A stretch of DNA of 64,000 nucleotides from Teratosphaeria epicoccoides (taxonomy: Eukaryota > Ascomycota > Dothideomycetes > Mycosphaerellales > Teratosphaeriaceae), in assembly GCA_021401465.1 (NCBI GenBank), contig JADDMT010000070.1:1-64000 (forward strand), given 5' to 3'. Shown piece by piece: positions 41,293 through 51,911 of the stretch; position 1 is the stretch's first letter; every line of letters starts with the position of its first letter. The notes under the pieces are model-generated. The model searched no databases. It was not told where the DNA came from and saw only the letters and a list, made by a program, of their open reading frames with translations. The translations under genes and the position numbers were made by a program.

Positions 41293-42034
41293 ATGCCGTC
41301 CTCCAACGCGCCCCAATGGCTGCTTTATGCCATTGCCTCAGGCGCTTGTGCCGCACTCAATGGGGTTTTCGCAAAATTGACGACGACTTCGCTTACGACT
41401 AATTGGGCGACCGGGATCTCACACCTTCTCGGGCTCAGTGAGCCAAGTCGGTTCGTGGAGCTGCTCGTTAGAGGAGTACGGCTTACAATCAACCGGCATG
41501 AATTGGATACCGATAGGGCACCATATGCTAATCACGAGTCTTAGTTTTTCTTCCTCATGAATCTCGCCTTCAACGCAGTGATGTGGGGCTTATTCACCCG
41601 AGCATTGACGCTGGCAACGAGTACAGTCCGCGTGAGCGTGATCAACACGAGTGCAAACTTCATGGTCACTGCACTCCTCGGGGCCGCGATCTTTGGTGAA
41701 TCATTGCCTGGTATAGATCTATCTCACCTCACTGCAAACGCCTCATCGCACAATGTTACTGACGGTTTACGCAGCACTATGGTGGCTAGGCGCATCTCTC
41801 CTTGTCGCCGGCTCCGTCATTATCGGGCGACGAGAAGAAGACAAGGAGGCCCATGCGGCAAGGATGGCCGGTGCTGAGCCAGCAGTGCCGTTAGGTGAGC
41901 AGGAGGATTTTAGAGACGAGCCTGACGCGCCGCTAGCTCCTGTTGGAGGCTATCGAGACAGTGTGGAGCTGCAGCAAAGTCCGGAGCTAAGAAGGCGGAG
42001 TAGTGGGAGCGAGGAGGACGAAGAGATTCCATAA
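41293..42034 (+). CDS. TMEM42-like membrane protein (DMT superfamily)
   Basis: Three exons: 41293-41475, 41545-41710 and 41775-42034, for 202 residues. The introns (69 and 64 nt) carry GCTAAT and ACTGAC branch sites. The joints restore LLVRGFFFLMNLAFNAVMWG and FGESLPALWWLGASLLVAGS. Four membrane segments match a half-size EamA/drug-metabolite-transporter unit: WLLYAIASGACAALNGVFAK, FFFLMNLAFNAVMWGLF, INTSANFMVTALLGAAIFGE and ALWWLGASLLVAGSVII. The cytosolic tail is acidic (GSEEDEEIP). The family is conserved in eukaryotes but its transport substrate, if any, is unknown. ATG at 41293 is the first in frame and leaves no signal sequence before TM1. Confidence 0.85.
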
Positions 42035-42642
42035 TGGTCGTTAACAGTAACTTGCGGCTACCCAGATCTGGGACTGTCACTACGCCTGGGATACAACGCT
42101 CGGCGTGTCTAGGCCTAGGACTTATGAAGCGGATGCTCGCGATGAATGACGGTTGTGAATGGCATTGTTAATGCAATTTCGAGATACGTGGACGGAGGAG
42201 CTCAGTCGAATGTCCCACCTCATCATTTTCGCAAGCCAGATCTACTCTAAGTCCATCAACAGCTGACGTTCTGCCAGGCAATTGACAGCCATCATCACTC
42301 ACGGGTTGTGCTCGATCACCCGAATCAGTCCAAGGCCCCGGTCAGTCAATGGGTCTGCGGATGGTTCAAGACGGTCCCTCCTGTTCAGCCCGAGTGCAGT
42401 GCGAGTAAAGCGCAGTGCGTGACGCAAAGTCACCGTTCGCTTTACGAAGCATTGTTTGGCTTGCTGGCGAGTCGTGTATACGAGCCAGCGAGCTCGCTTG
42501 ATGATGATCTCCCTTCCTTCTCAGAGCGCCACAGCCGCGTGTTGCATCCTTCCACAACTTAAGTCCAACGAGAAAGTCGGAAGAATTAATCGTTGCCGGT
42601 CAGCGGTTTTCCCCATGATATATATACGCATTCGATTCCTGC
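42035..42642. other. Convergent intergenic region
   Basis: No gene seen. ORFs at 42308-42562 (+) and 42366-42557 (-) mirror each other. Confidence 0.55.
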
Positions 42643-43029
42643 TCATTTCTTAAGCTCATCAGGCCGAGCCCACCTGAGCATAATTACATCCCAACACTCT
42701 GCCGTACTCGCATTATTCCACCTGCTGTCTCTACATGATGCTGCAAACACCATAAAAGTGAATTTTCGTGTTTTCCTGACTTCGCACCACTTTTCTCCAG
42801 GGTCAGCCTCCCCAGAGACTCCTGGCTCGATCACATCAAGCACCGCGGTGTAATGATATTTTTGGGAGCAGACGGTTTGTGTAGCCGCGTCGACGGGTTT
42901 ATGGCTTCTGTCGACGCAGCGGCATCTGCCATAGAACTGGGGGATTTCTTCGTTGCTCCAGGTGAAGGCGAGGACAGAGGTGGTCTGGATGATCAGGAGA
43001 AGGAAGAGGCCGGGGAGATAGCGGTACAT
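42643..43029 (-). CDS. Small secreted cysteine-rich protein (128 aa)
   Basis: A single exon, 128 residues. A clear signal peptide (MYRYLPGLFLLLIIQTTSVLA) ends before FTWSNEEIP. The mature part of about 107 residues has six cysteines (GRCRCVD, TVCSQ, KWCEV, ASCRD, AECWD), enough for three disulfides, and is hydrophilic, with no membrane segment or GPI signal. The last residues are RPDELKK, which is not an ER retrieval signal because it does not end in DEL. Size, Cys content and its place in a gene-poor segment fit a fungal effector-like or environment-facing secreted protein. Family not recognised. The antisense ORFs are short and lack a signal peptide. Confidence 0.65.
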   Translation of the reverse strand: MYRYLPGLFLLLIIQTTSVLAFTWSNEEIPQFYGRCRCVDRSHKPVDAATQTVCSQKYHYTAVLDVIEPGVSGEADPGEKWCEVRKTRKFTFMVFAASCRDSRWNNASTAECWDVIMLRWARPDELKK

Positions 43030-43562
43030 GGTGGTGGATTTGAGTGGTGGGATTAAAGGGTAGGATTGAGTGGTGGGTGGTTGTTGGTGATATGGGTATC
43101 TAGGACGGATCTGTAGAAGGGGCGAGAGTTGAGGTGCTTATCTAGGCTCATATGAGTAGTACGTGTAGCTTGGCTGAGACTACTGGTAAGTAGATAATCT
43201 AACGCAGTCTCAACTTGATCATCCCAAAAGCTGGCGCGACTTGTTAGCGCCTTCCATTGATCTCCAGGTCGCAACCTGGAATGGAAGGCACGGCGACCGA
43301 CACCACCGGCTGACCCATCAATCAGTCGCTAATGCAATGTCTGCTTTCCAGGGCGCCTTTTCTTTGTTTTGTCTTAGATAAAGTGGTCACTTTAGACTCG
43401 GCCAAATGTGAAGAAACTTACCCTCGTCCCATGCTGATGCTTAAGTTAGCAAGAAGCTGTTGACGCTCATTCCAGTGCGAATACTCGTGCCATTTGTCCG
43501 AGACATCGACGGAGTCTAAGATAAGGTATTTTACCAGGATTCCCGAGTCGAGAAGCGACCGA
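43030..43562. other. Intergenic, no gene seen
   Basis: G/T-rich sequence upstream of the secreted-protein gene (minus strand), then 3' flank of the WHPDK gene. Nothing else seen. Confidence 0.5.
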
Positions 43563-44311
43563 CTACTTCCTCGCCTGGTACAATCTATCCACAACAATGA
43601 AAACTTCACTCGCCTTGACCTGCGCAATTGGGTACAGCGATTGCTTTGGCAAGCTTGTCAGGATGCCATGCGATCCGGCATCGCTTCAGCTCTTCTAATA
43701 AGAGACCTGTGAAAGCAGCTTCGATGTTACACGGGCAACTTACAAGAGCTCTTCGATCCACTTTACAGGCAGGACTTCGACATCGGATGAGCCCGATCGG
43801 AGGATCTGGGAAGCTGTCCATGGTTTCGAAGTGCTCAAAAGAAGCTTTCCACTGCTTGTGGAAGACTGCAATGGGATCTGCATTGCCTTTGTCAGGCTTT
43901 GGACGTGGAGTGGTCCTCTCACGCCTGTGCTTGTCTTGCAAATCAGAATGCGAGTCTGGGCCGTAATGCAAGAGCATGTCTCGGCAAGTCTTTGATTCGC
44001 AGCACTTGTCTCAGCTTGTGCTTGGCGCAATTCCTTTCTTGCTCCACCGACTTGCTTGGCTGCGAAGCTGTGTCTTGCGACAGCGCTGTCAAGGCGCTTC
44101 TGAGCGTCGTGAACTGCTTCTTGCAACCTACCGGCTTCCAGTCGGTCCTGCTCATGTGAAACTTGCGTCGAGGTTTCCAATATGGCAGGGAAGGATCGGC
44201 TACTTTGGCGTGAGCTCTTTGCTGACCGCGTACGGCATCCAAAGAGCTTTTGCAGTCCTGCTGGTGCCTCTTTGCGACGCGCGCTGCATCTAACTTCCAG
44301 TCGAGCTCGTC
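43563..44311 (-). CDS. Coiled-coil / WHPDK-motif fungal protein, doubtful 3' end
   Basis: Three pieces join in frame on the minus strand: up to 44214 (DELDWKLDAARVAKRHQQD), 44147-43923 (DRLEAGRLQEAVHDAQKRL, coiled coil) and from 43851 on (WKASFEHFETMDSFPDPPIG ... LKRCRIAWHPDK). Introns 44148-44213 and 43852-43922 have GT..AG ends. The layout, a coiled coil followed by a short domain with a W-H/L-P-D-K motif, is common in uncharacterised ascomycete proteins. After WHPDKLAKAIA the frame meets a stop. Removing a 16-nt GT..AG stretch (43620-43635) would give VKASEVFIVVDRLYQARK, which is how such proteins usually end. A spliced 16-nt intron is not known in fungi, so the gene may be a recent pseudogene. 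The 5' end is not found; the frame enters from an acceptor-like CTTCAG before 44311. Confidence 0.4.
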
Positions 44312-44433
44312 CTGAAGTAGGAGGGTACCAATGTTAAAAACCTTCTTTCAAGGCTTGGCTTATACGACAAGCAATACCGCAAGCGTCGAAATCTGGAAAA
44401 CGTCTGCCGGAAGCAGAATCGATCTACAAGATT

Positions 44434-44721
44434 CTACAGGTGATCCCCAAATTTCAGCAGTATTTCGATAGGCAGTCCGTGGGCGGGCGAGAATCGACTA
44501 TTGGCACGCAGCTGCAATACTGCGCAGTGAGATGCCCTGGGATACCTTCTGATTCTTTCGCGGAGGCCATACATTCCCAGCCGGGCAGCTTGTGAACATT
44601 TCTGTCTACATTGTAGGCTTCGCAATCGAGAGCACGTTTGCCGAAAGCAAAAGCGGTCCGCCCGATCCAAGTGATGCTCAATATTCATCAGCAACACGAG
44701 AGCAAGTCTGTGAATGCGCAA
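44434..44721 (-). CDS. F-box-like fragment
   Basis: A 95-codon ORF whose N-terminal part (NIEHHLDRADRFCFRQTCSRLRSL) resembles an F-box: a helix after L-x-x-I, then L-x-R-x-C-R-x-L spacing. No substrate-binding domain follows. The rest is Arg/Ser-rich and ends at a stop at 44434. It may be the remnant or first exon of an F-box gene; I could not find further exons. Confidence 0.3.
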   Translation of the reverse strand: MRIHRLALVLLMNIEHHLDRADRFCFRQTCSRLRSLQCRQKCSQAARLGMYGLRERIRRYPRASHCAVLQLRANSRFSPAHGLPIEILLKFGDHL

Positions 44722-47700
44722 TGCCAGATGTCGTGCACGGCGCTGCTGCTGCTATATCTGCTGATCTCTTATTGTGTAGTGGTCTCATGTGTGTCTCAAT
44801 ATTGGCGGGCTGATGTCCAATTGCTGCTGTATCCGTCGCATCTTTTAGTGACGTGGAGCGCATTTGGTTCCAGGGCAGTGGTGTCGCTGCGAATTGGTCT
44901 CCATCTGCGGCTCATTAAGTGACAGCTGCTGCAGCCACGTTGGCACCAGTGCTCGCGCTCCGTTGTCATCTTCCCCATCCGTCCGTTCAGTGCTTTCGAA
45001 TGCAAAATATAAGCTGTCGTGAACAGCGTGCTTGTGCGATGCTTCTTGAGAGCAATCTCAATCCTTGACTCATTCAAAGATGAGTCAATGATAAGCGCCA
45101 CGTTCTCCATGTGGCGCGCAGAGTTCGGCGAAATTATTTTGGTAATGTACTTCAGCATACGCAGACCCTGCGCCGACTATATCACTGAGCCATTTGCTAG
45201 CAGTCGAGAGTCATTTACCTCAAAGCACCATGCGCAAACAAGTCGGGACGATGTCAACGTGCTAGACAACGAGAGTAATATCTTTACGCTGCATCAATTG
45301 GGCGCAATGCATTGCATACGTGGCGTTGGCGTGCGGTACACTCTCCCACGGACTTAGCCTTGATTTCGTTGTATGTCGAGTGTAAATTTACATCCAAAGC
45401 AGTCCATCCGTGCTCCATGCCGGGAACCCAACAGATGGTCATTATCGATCGTGATGCGTGGTCGGTGGACTGACACAGACGCGTGCATGATTGTGTTGGT
45501 AACCAGAACGAGAGACCAATGTCGTCGTGGCTCGTTGTGTTGGGATTTCTTTTGATCGCTTCATGTCCCTGCCCCGTAGTGGGTGAGGGTCTAGGAGATT
45601 GTAGTGATGTCTCATGGTCTACTTGTAGAGCTTGCATCTCAGCGACATCAAGTGCCATGCTCACGTTCACCGCTTTAGTGTCTTGTTAGCAATTGTGGAT
45701 TGAAGATAAGTTTGATATGACCCACAGTACGCTCGAGCGTCTAGATCGCCTTCGGAAGACGGCGCCATGGCAGACGAGCGGCACGCTTCGCGATCCTGTG
45801 GTAGTTGAAGGGCCCAACCTTGCCGTGCTGGACCGGCAGAGCGAAGCAAACCCACGCAGCACAGAAAGCAGTCGTGGTGCCGTAAATGGCAGCGCCTTGA
45901 TACAAAGCCTTGGTTGTGAGCATTGTCACAATATAATCTTGAATGATGTGCTCGTTCTATGGCAATGCCAGAGGCGATGCTCGTCGATTTGCAATGTCGA
46001 TGTAGTGCTCAGGGGCTGAAGAGTGTAGAGTTGTTATGTAGACGGTATGGGATCGACGACGAGGCATGAAAGGAGATCGAACGCTTTTGAGGAGGGGGCC
46101 GCAATCATATCCATCTCCCCTGGAGAAGTCACGCGGTGCGTAGATTACCCCGCGAAGACTGTGAAACATTGTTGTTAAGGCGAAGTAAATACGTACCTGC
46201 GAGAGGTGGAGGTGCGACCAGATTGGTCGGTCTCACGTTAGCCCTCACGCAAATGCCTGTGCACTGGGGTATCTGTGGAGATTCTGGGGGCGGGAGGCGG
46301 CGGCAAGCATGTGAATGAGGACCATCCCTGCACTCGTGGCTGTTGTCGAGTTGCTGGTGTCTTTCTTGTGAACCGACACGCGTAGCATGAATAAAGACAA
46401 GGCACACAAATCCTCTCACAAGTCCCAACACTGCGGGCTGGATGCCAGATATTGCGTTGCACGCCTCGGAAGACCAGTGGCCCCAGATTGTATGCACCGG
46501 GCCGGGATCATGTGGGATCCAGGTTATCGTCAGCTCACCGCACACGCGAATGTGGAGCTTGGAGCTACTGACGATCGACATGTCACACAACCGAGAGACC
46601 ACTTTAAGCCAGCTCGCTCTGGACTTTCGGCGACCATACGTTATTCACGCGGGCCTGTGGCACTGACTGCATGCAGCACAAATTCACTTGGCGATCTAGA
46701 AGCCTTCTTCACTATTTCTGTGAAGCTCGGGCGTTAATCGGGTGGGGCAAGCTTGCTGGCCTGGATCCGTTGCACAAGCACACGATCTTGCAACATCAGC
46801 GTGCTGTTGTTTGAGGATGATTTTGATCGCCGATAGTACTGTGCAAATCTTCCATCGTACCGGTGAATTCCGAGTGTAATGCTGTTTGAATGAGCTGACG
46901 GACCAAGCGGGCCTGGCTCCCAGCAAAGCGGCAAGATTCGACCAAAAGCCAGCGCGGAAGCAGCATTTGCGAAAGCATGCCACACTGTGCCGTAGGCTAT
47001 GAAGATTTCCAAGAGCTTGTACTGCATTGTCCGGGCCAATGCGCACCAGGTCGATCCTACAAGTACTCGATCTTGGAAGCACCGGGAAACCAAGTCAACC
47101 AGATCCAAGGCTGCTTTATCAACACGTTGTCGTCATCTTGTGCGATCGCTTGAGGGGAAGTACCTCTGGACATACGTCTGAATATGCCTTGATCTCGAAG
47201 GAGACGAACGAGGTGCGCGTAGATGTGGCAGAAGAACCTATGGACCGTGCCCAGCTTTATGGATATTCGGAAGCTTGCTATGGCGTGACTCCATGGGCAA
47301 CACATCAATTCTCTACACCATCATGTGACGGGCAGCCCACGCCGTCCGCTGCAGAATGCCTCTCAGGTTGGAATCGCTTCTGGAATTTTTGTGATGCCAA
47401 CGGCTGATGTTGTTTTTGAGTTCGACCGGACAATAGCTAGCGAGAAATACAGGGTCCACTTCTCACACTTGATGTGTGATCACGCGCTCCTAGCCGGACA
47501 ATCGATCTGCCGATGATATTGGAAACCTGTGCACTTGTGCATCGTCAAAGAGTTCCTTTACAAGACAATGAACCTGCTGCCATCTCACTTTGAGCTCGCA
47601 TAATGGTTGCTCCATACATGCAGCCATTCATACCAGGACAATGAGCACTCTGTGACGCAGTCCAGCATCTTTGTCCTTGGTATGACCACGCAGGCGGGCT

Positions 47701-48351
47701 GCTCGAGGAAGTCGCTACGATGGACCGCGATACCACCGCCGGTGTGGTCTGGCCGCTCTCAGCGGTACTCTTATTGAGCAAGCTCCTGCTCACCTGGCCA
47801 GATACCGATCATTACACACCATATCGCACAAAGCGTAGCTTGCTATATCCCAGGAATTCTCACAATCCGCTTGCGCACGCCGTCCAGGAGCTGGATGTTG
47901 AATGGTAAGTGACTGGCCCTAATTTGCCAAATATGTTTGGCAATCTGTTTGATCTGCTAGGAAATAGTGTGGCCACATCTGATACCACGCCGATGACATA
48001 TGAGGCAAGCAGGCATTGTATTGCCGCCTGGAAGAAGCCCGTAGACCGCGCAAAAGCTCGCTCACTGCGCGGCAAGCAATCAAAGGTTTCCTCACTCCTG
48101 GAGCTGTGGCTGCTGTTGATAGTTTTGCTTTTATCCAGATCGATTGGACCGGCAGTGGTGGACTATGCAGCAGAGCGAGGATGTCCTTCAGCCTTGAAGG
48201 CAGTGATCGTGATGGATCTGGTTGGACAAAAGCAGAGATCCGTCCTGAATCGGAGCGGACGGATATTTGTCTCTGCGCGACTAGAGCACCTAGGCGCGGG
48301 AAGGGGTAGGAAGCTGAAGTGCCATGCATGCACAAATAGACAACCAGAATC
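44722..48351. other. 3.6-kb gene-poor stretch
   Basis: No gene could be supported. Several minus-strand frames have hydrophobic runs, such as ALYQGAAIYGTTTAFCAAW near 45880 and MQYKLLEIFIAYGTVWHAF near 47010. These hint at a decayed multi-exon membrane protein, but no start, splice chain or motif links them. A palindromic bZIP-type site lies at 45065-45088. Confidence 0.4.
45065..45088. promoter_or_regulatory. Perfect inverted repeat carrying two Gcn4/AP-1-type sites
   Basis: TTGACTCAT and ATGAGTCAA face each other across a 6-base spacer (TCAAAG). Each arm includes the TGA(C/G)TCA core bound by Gcn4/AP-1-type bZIP factors. No intact gene lies next to it, so a regulatory role is only possible. 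Confidence 0.35.
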
Positions 48352-48962
48352 TCAAACACCCACGTCCAGGTTGAAGTCTCTGAATGAAACTTTGACACCG
48401 ACTTTGCCATCGCCCTCGTCACGCGTAGGCTTCGCAGCCTCTATCTCTCCCTCGATCTTACCCTCTCCCAGAACATCAAGGAACGCCCATTTCATCTCTC
48501 GCAACGGCATCCTCTCCCCTATCTCCCCCACTGCATAGATCCAAAGCGTGACGCCCTCTCTCACTACCTCAAAAGTCGCCTCCGTGTGTCCATTCGCCAT
48601 CGGCGCAAGAGACCAGTCTGAGAAGCAGTCGTTGCCTACGACGCCCAGAACAAGCTGGCCTTGGAAAAACTCTACGCCAGCTTTGATCTAGCGGGTTGTG
48701 CCGGTGAATTTAATAATAATGCCACCCTGATCGTATTGTGTTTTCCAGGCCGCTGAGCAGGTGATGGATATCTTCTCAATAGATATCTTCTTAAATAAGG
48801 TCGGCCGAATCTTGGTGTAGTTGTGGGGGCGTTGAGGGTGTCATCTTGCTCTGAGCGACGCCATATATCTGTTTTCGGGTACGCGGTGATAGTGAAGGGT
48901 TTGGTTACATCATTTGGTACCTGAGCGCCACAGGCGGCGTGCCAGGCCAGGGAAGATACCAT
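48352..48962 (-). pseudogene. DUF1349 protein, broken by a frameshift and a TAG
   Basis: The minus strand encodes a DUF1349-type (Ree1-like, concanavalin-like) domain in three blocks. Block one (from 48962) reads KPFTITAYPKTDIWRRSEQD to LNAP. The frame then shifts by one base at a run of five C (about 48823-48830); a sixth C would continue into HNYTKIRPTLFKKIS, ITCSAAWKTQYDQGG and IIIKFTGTTR. A TAG at 48690-48688 follows, and the same frame goes on IKAGVEFFQGQLVLGVVGND, SDWSLAPMANGHTEATFEVV and ends SFRDFNLDVGV. The family has Trp just before IKAG, so the TAG equals TGG with G changed to A. Two lesions make a pseudogene most likely. The family's function is poorly known; yeast Ree1 is linked to enolase regulation. 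Confidence 0.6.
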
Positions 48963-49410
48963 TATTGATGTCGGTGGAAGTGCTGATTGCTGTGTGAGAC
49001 TGGGGATGTGAAAATGTGAAAGGATGCTGGCAGGTTACTGACAAAGGGATTGTCAGCTCGAGCCTTGTGACTTTGCCTAGCTGAGGTAGCTCGTCGAGCA
49101 AGCAAGTGAATTCCGGATTCATGTGCAAGCCGAAGTGAAGCGCGTCAATGTGTTGTCAGCCGTGAGAATTGTATAAGACGATGGCTCCTTCCCGCCTGCA
49201 TCTCTCCTCATTCCGCGTCTTGCGATATCAGGTCTGTGAGAAGATTGAAGAAATTAGACCAAAACACCAGAGAAAGCTGGAGAGCCAAAAAAGTTTACCA
49301 CTTGTTGACGTAGCAACAGCCGAGCGCTCTCTGTTTCCGAATCCTGGATCTTGATTGTCTGGCTGCACTCTGCCTTTTCGGATACTCGCGCATTATCAAC
49401 ATAGAGCGAG
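48963..49410. other. Divergent intergenic region
   Basis: Upstream flank of the DUF1349 pseudogene and of the Brl1/Brr6 gene. No gene seen. Confidence 0.5.
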
Positions 49411-50829
49411 ATGTCGCGGCGCAACCACGAGACGCCGATGGACTTCGAGTTCCAGAACGGTACAGGGCCCATGGACAGTCGCTCGCCATTCGCGCTGCTT
49501 AGCCAGAACGCGCAGCGATTCCCAGCCTCGTCTAAGAAGAGTGAGTCTGCTGCGCATGACAAGGCTGGAGGCTCTATATTCACCGCGTCTACCCCAGGGA
49601 GTCACAGCGCTTTTGACTCGCCCACCAAAGCATACGCCAGCCGTCAATCATCACCGTCGAAACCGCTTCCTCCAAATCCACCGGCGTTCAATTCGCTGTA
49701 CAGCACCCCGCGCAAGCCGAGCAACATCGACTACGACGATTCCTCTGCAGGCGAAACACCCAAGAGCCCAGGAAGGCAGGACGATTCGGATGCGACGCCG
49801 GATACCATGAACTTGCGCACCGCATTGAGCAGGACCGATCCTGCTTCGGCGCCTACCCTGCCTGGTGCAGAGCGCTCAAGTCCCATGAAAGATCGGCCGG
49901 ACATGCCGAAGAGAGACAGCTGGGTTGATCGAGTGAAGGCAAAGTTCCACAGTCCTGGACGGGGAGAAATACCGCGATCAGATCGCGCGGAGAATATGGA
50001 GAGGCGGATACAGAAGCGACGAAAGCGCGAGATCGACCGACAAGTCAGTCGTCAGAGGAGGCATAGTGTGTCGGACTCTGAGCGAGAAGACAGCGAACTC
50101 GCAGCTCTCAGCTCGCCGCGGAAGACGAGCGGACAACATGGGCGCGAGGTGGAGGGGGACGGGAGGAAAGAACACTGGATCTCCAGCCTCTTCACCTTCA
50201 TAGGCAAACACCCTACGGTGCCTCACATCCTGAGCTGGTACGCCCAACTTGCCTTCAACGTCTTCATCCTGTTCGCCATTGCCTACGTAATCTACTGCTT
50301 CTACTCCGCCATCCAAGGCGATATCGACAAGAAGGCAAACGAGGCCATGGCAGATATCATGGTCGAGATGGCCGCCTGCGCCAAGCAATACACAGACAAC
50401 CGCTGCGAGCCTGACACCCGGGTTCCCGCAATGACCACCGTCTGCGACAACTGGAGCAAATGCATGAACCGCGACCCTCACAAGATCGGCCGTGCGAAAG
50501 TGTCCGGGATGGTCTGGGCGGAGATCTACACATCTTTTGTGGAGGGCATTTCGATCAAAGCAATGATCTTCACCTTCATTCTCGTCGTGGGTGCATTCTT
50601 CGCCGCAAACTTCTCCTTTACATTGTTCAGGCGGACGGAGCAGATACTTCCGCAGGCATTCTACCAGCAGCCGCCACCAGTGCCGCCGACGCCGACTCGG
50701 GCTTTCAGCGGGCCATATGGCGAACACTCTGGCACCCCTTGGTACGGTCAAGGATACGAGCCACAGCCTAGTGGAGGATATGGGCAGATTGAAGGAAGAG
50801 GGAGTCCTGTCAAGAGGCTGCAGTACTGA
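49411..50829 (+). CDS. BRL1: Brl1/Brr6 nuclear-envelope protein
   Basis: A single exon, 472 residues. The N-terminal 270 residues are Ser/Pro-rich and disordered, facing the nucleoplasm or cytosol. Then comes the Brr6/Brl1 domain: TM1 (FNVFILFAIAYVIYCFYSAI, about 280-300), a luminal loop with four cysteines (AACAK, NRCEP, TVCDN, SKCMN) that form two disulfides, and TM2 (MIFTFILVVGAFFAANFSF, about 384-404). A Pro/Gly/Tyr-rich tail follows. Brl1/Brr6 proteins sit in the inner nuclear membrane, act in nuclear pore complex assembly and membrane fusion, and affect nuclear-envelope lipid balance. Filamentous fungi usually have a single member, so Brr6 is an equal name. Start at the first Met, ATGTCGCGGCGC. 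Confidence 0.92.
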   Translation: MSRRNHETPMDFEFQNGTGPMDSRSPFALLSQNAQRFPASSKKSESAAHDKAGGSIFTASTPGSHSAFDSPTKAYASRQSSPSKPLPPNPPAFNSLYSTPRKPSNIDYDDSSAGETPKSPGRQDDSDATPDTMNLRTALSRTDPASAPTLPGAERSSPMKDRPDMPKRDSWVDRVKAKFHSPGRGEIPRSDRAENMERRIQKRRKREIDRQVSRQRRHSVSDSEREDSELAALSSPRKTSGQHGREVEGDGRKEHWISSLFTFIGKHPTVPHILSWYAQLAFNVFILFAIAYVIYCFYSAIQGDIDKKANEAMADIMVEMAACAKQYTDNRCEPDTRVPAMTTVCDNWSKCMNRDPHKIGRAKVSGMVWAEIYTSFVEGISIKAMIFTFILVVGAFFAANFSFTLFRRTEQILPQAFYQQPPPVPPTPTRAFSGPYGEHSGTPWYGQGYEPQPSGGYGQIEGRGSPVKRLQY

Positions 50830-51911
50830 TCCTCGTTGTTGGGTAGCATTGCATTGGCGATGCAGCGAATCGCATTGGCTGGGTTGGGAGCGTTCATACT
50901 GGATAGCATGATGCATATGGGAGATGTCGAGCCCGGCATTGCTTGTTACAGACGCTTCAATGTCCCTGTGTGACTGCTTTCATGGCGAGTCTTGCTCCCA
51001 GAATATCGCTTCCGCGGACCGAACTTTCGACTACATTTTTCGTAAAAGCAGCGGCTGCTCCATGCCGAGGGATGATCGCAGTAGTCATTGGAAGACAGAT
51101 CATGAGATGCAATAATGAAGGAGTGAAGAGTAATGTTCGTTATGGAGTCGCGCATGGATCGCGTTGATCAATCAATCCGTCGACAAATGCCCGTTATTCA
51201 AAGCTGTCTACGACCAAAAGCAATGGTATGGAACTTCTGTCTCAACCCATGCATATATCGACACGGAGAACAAAAGAATCTCTTACAAGATCTTGTTGCA
51301 GCTTCTGTGGATCGAACTGTAGTCACGGGTTAGATAGCCGTAATGTGGTAATAGGAGATCTGCGTATCTAAGTACGTACCACAGTACCTCCAGATACCGC
51401 ACACAGAGTAGTGCTTGACCAAAGTTGACTTCAGTCTGGCGCTCTCCCAAGTGAGCTAAAGCTGCGACTCACGTGACAGGCCTTGTTGTAAATATATATA
51501 TACATTTGCATAGAAAGCCCGAGGCCCCGCCGGGGAAACATCAAGGTGTTTTACAATACAACTTCAAAGGTAGACCAGAAGCAAAGAACTCCCTTCCGTT
51601 CACATCACAGTCACTACTGATGTCTGCTTACCCCTCCCACGTTCTAGGCTGCCAGAATGTCACGCGGCGAGGCGTCAGAGAAAGAATGGTGGACCCTGCT
51701 TCGGTGCCTGGTCGGCCAATCAACGCAACCGTGAAAGCTGCTTACGCCGCTCGTGATGGAAATCTGATAGATATATCTGATGGAAGGTGTGGTACTGATA
51801 ACTTCTGATCCCAGCAGCCTTTCATCTTTCAGACACGAAAAACAAACATCACACTCCAAAATCAGCATTCAGCCGGTCGACCAACCATCAATCCCTACCA
51901 ACGAGATCGTT
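50830..51911. other. Intergenic, promoter of the Cys-rich gene
   Basis: 3' flank of BRL1 and 5' region of the DUF7871-type gene. An alternating TA run (AAATATATATATACA) lies at about 51489-51503. No gene seen. Confidence 0.5.

Noticed and set aside
48352..48962. RIP as the cause of the DUF1349 stop
   Set aside because: TGG to TAG fits a C-to-T change on the other strand, but RIP needs a repeated copy and also does not explain the C-run shift.
49978..50916. 312-codon minus ORF opposite BRL1
   Set aside because: Antisense shadow; BRL1 has two membrane segments and the four-Cys loop, the shadow has nothing.
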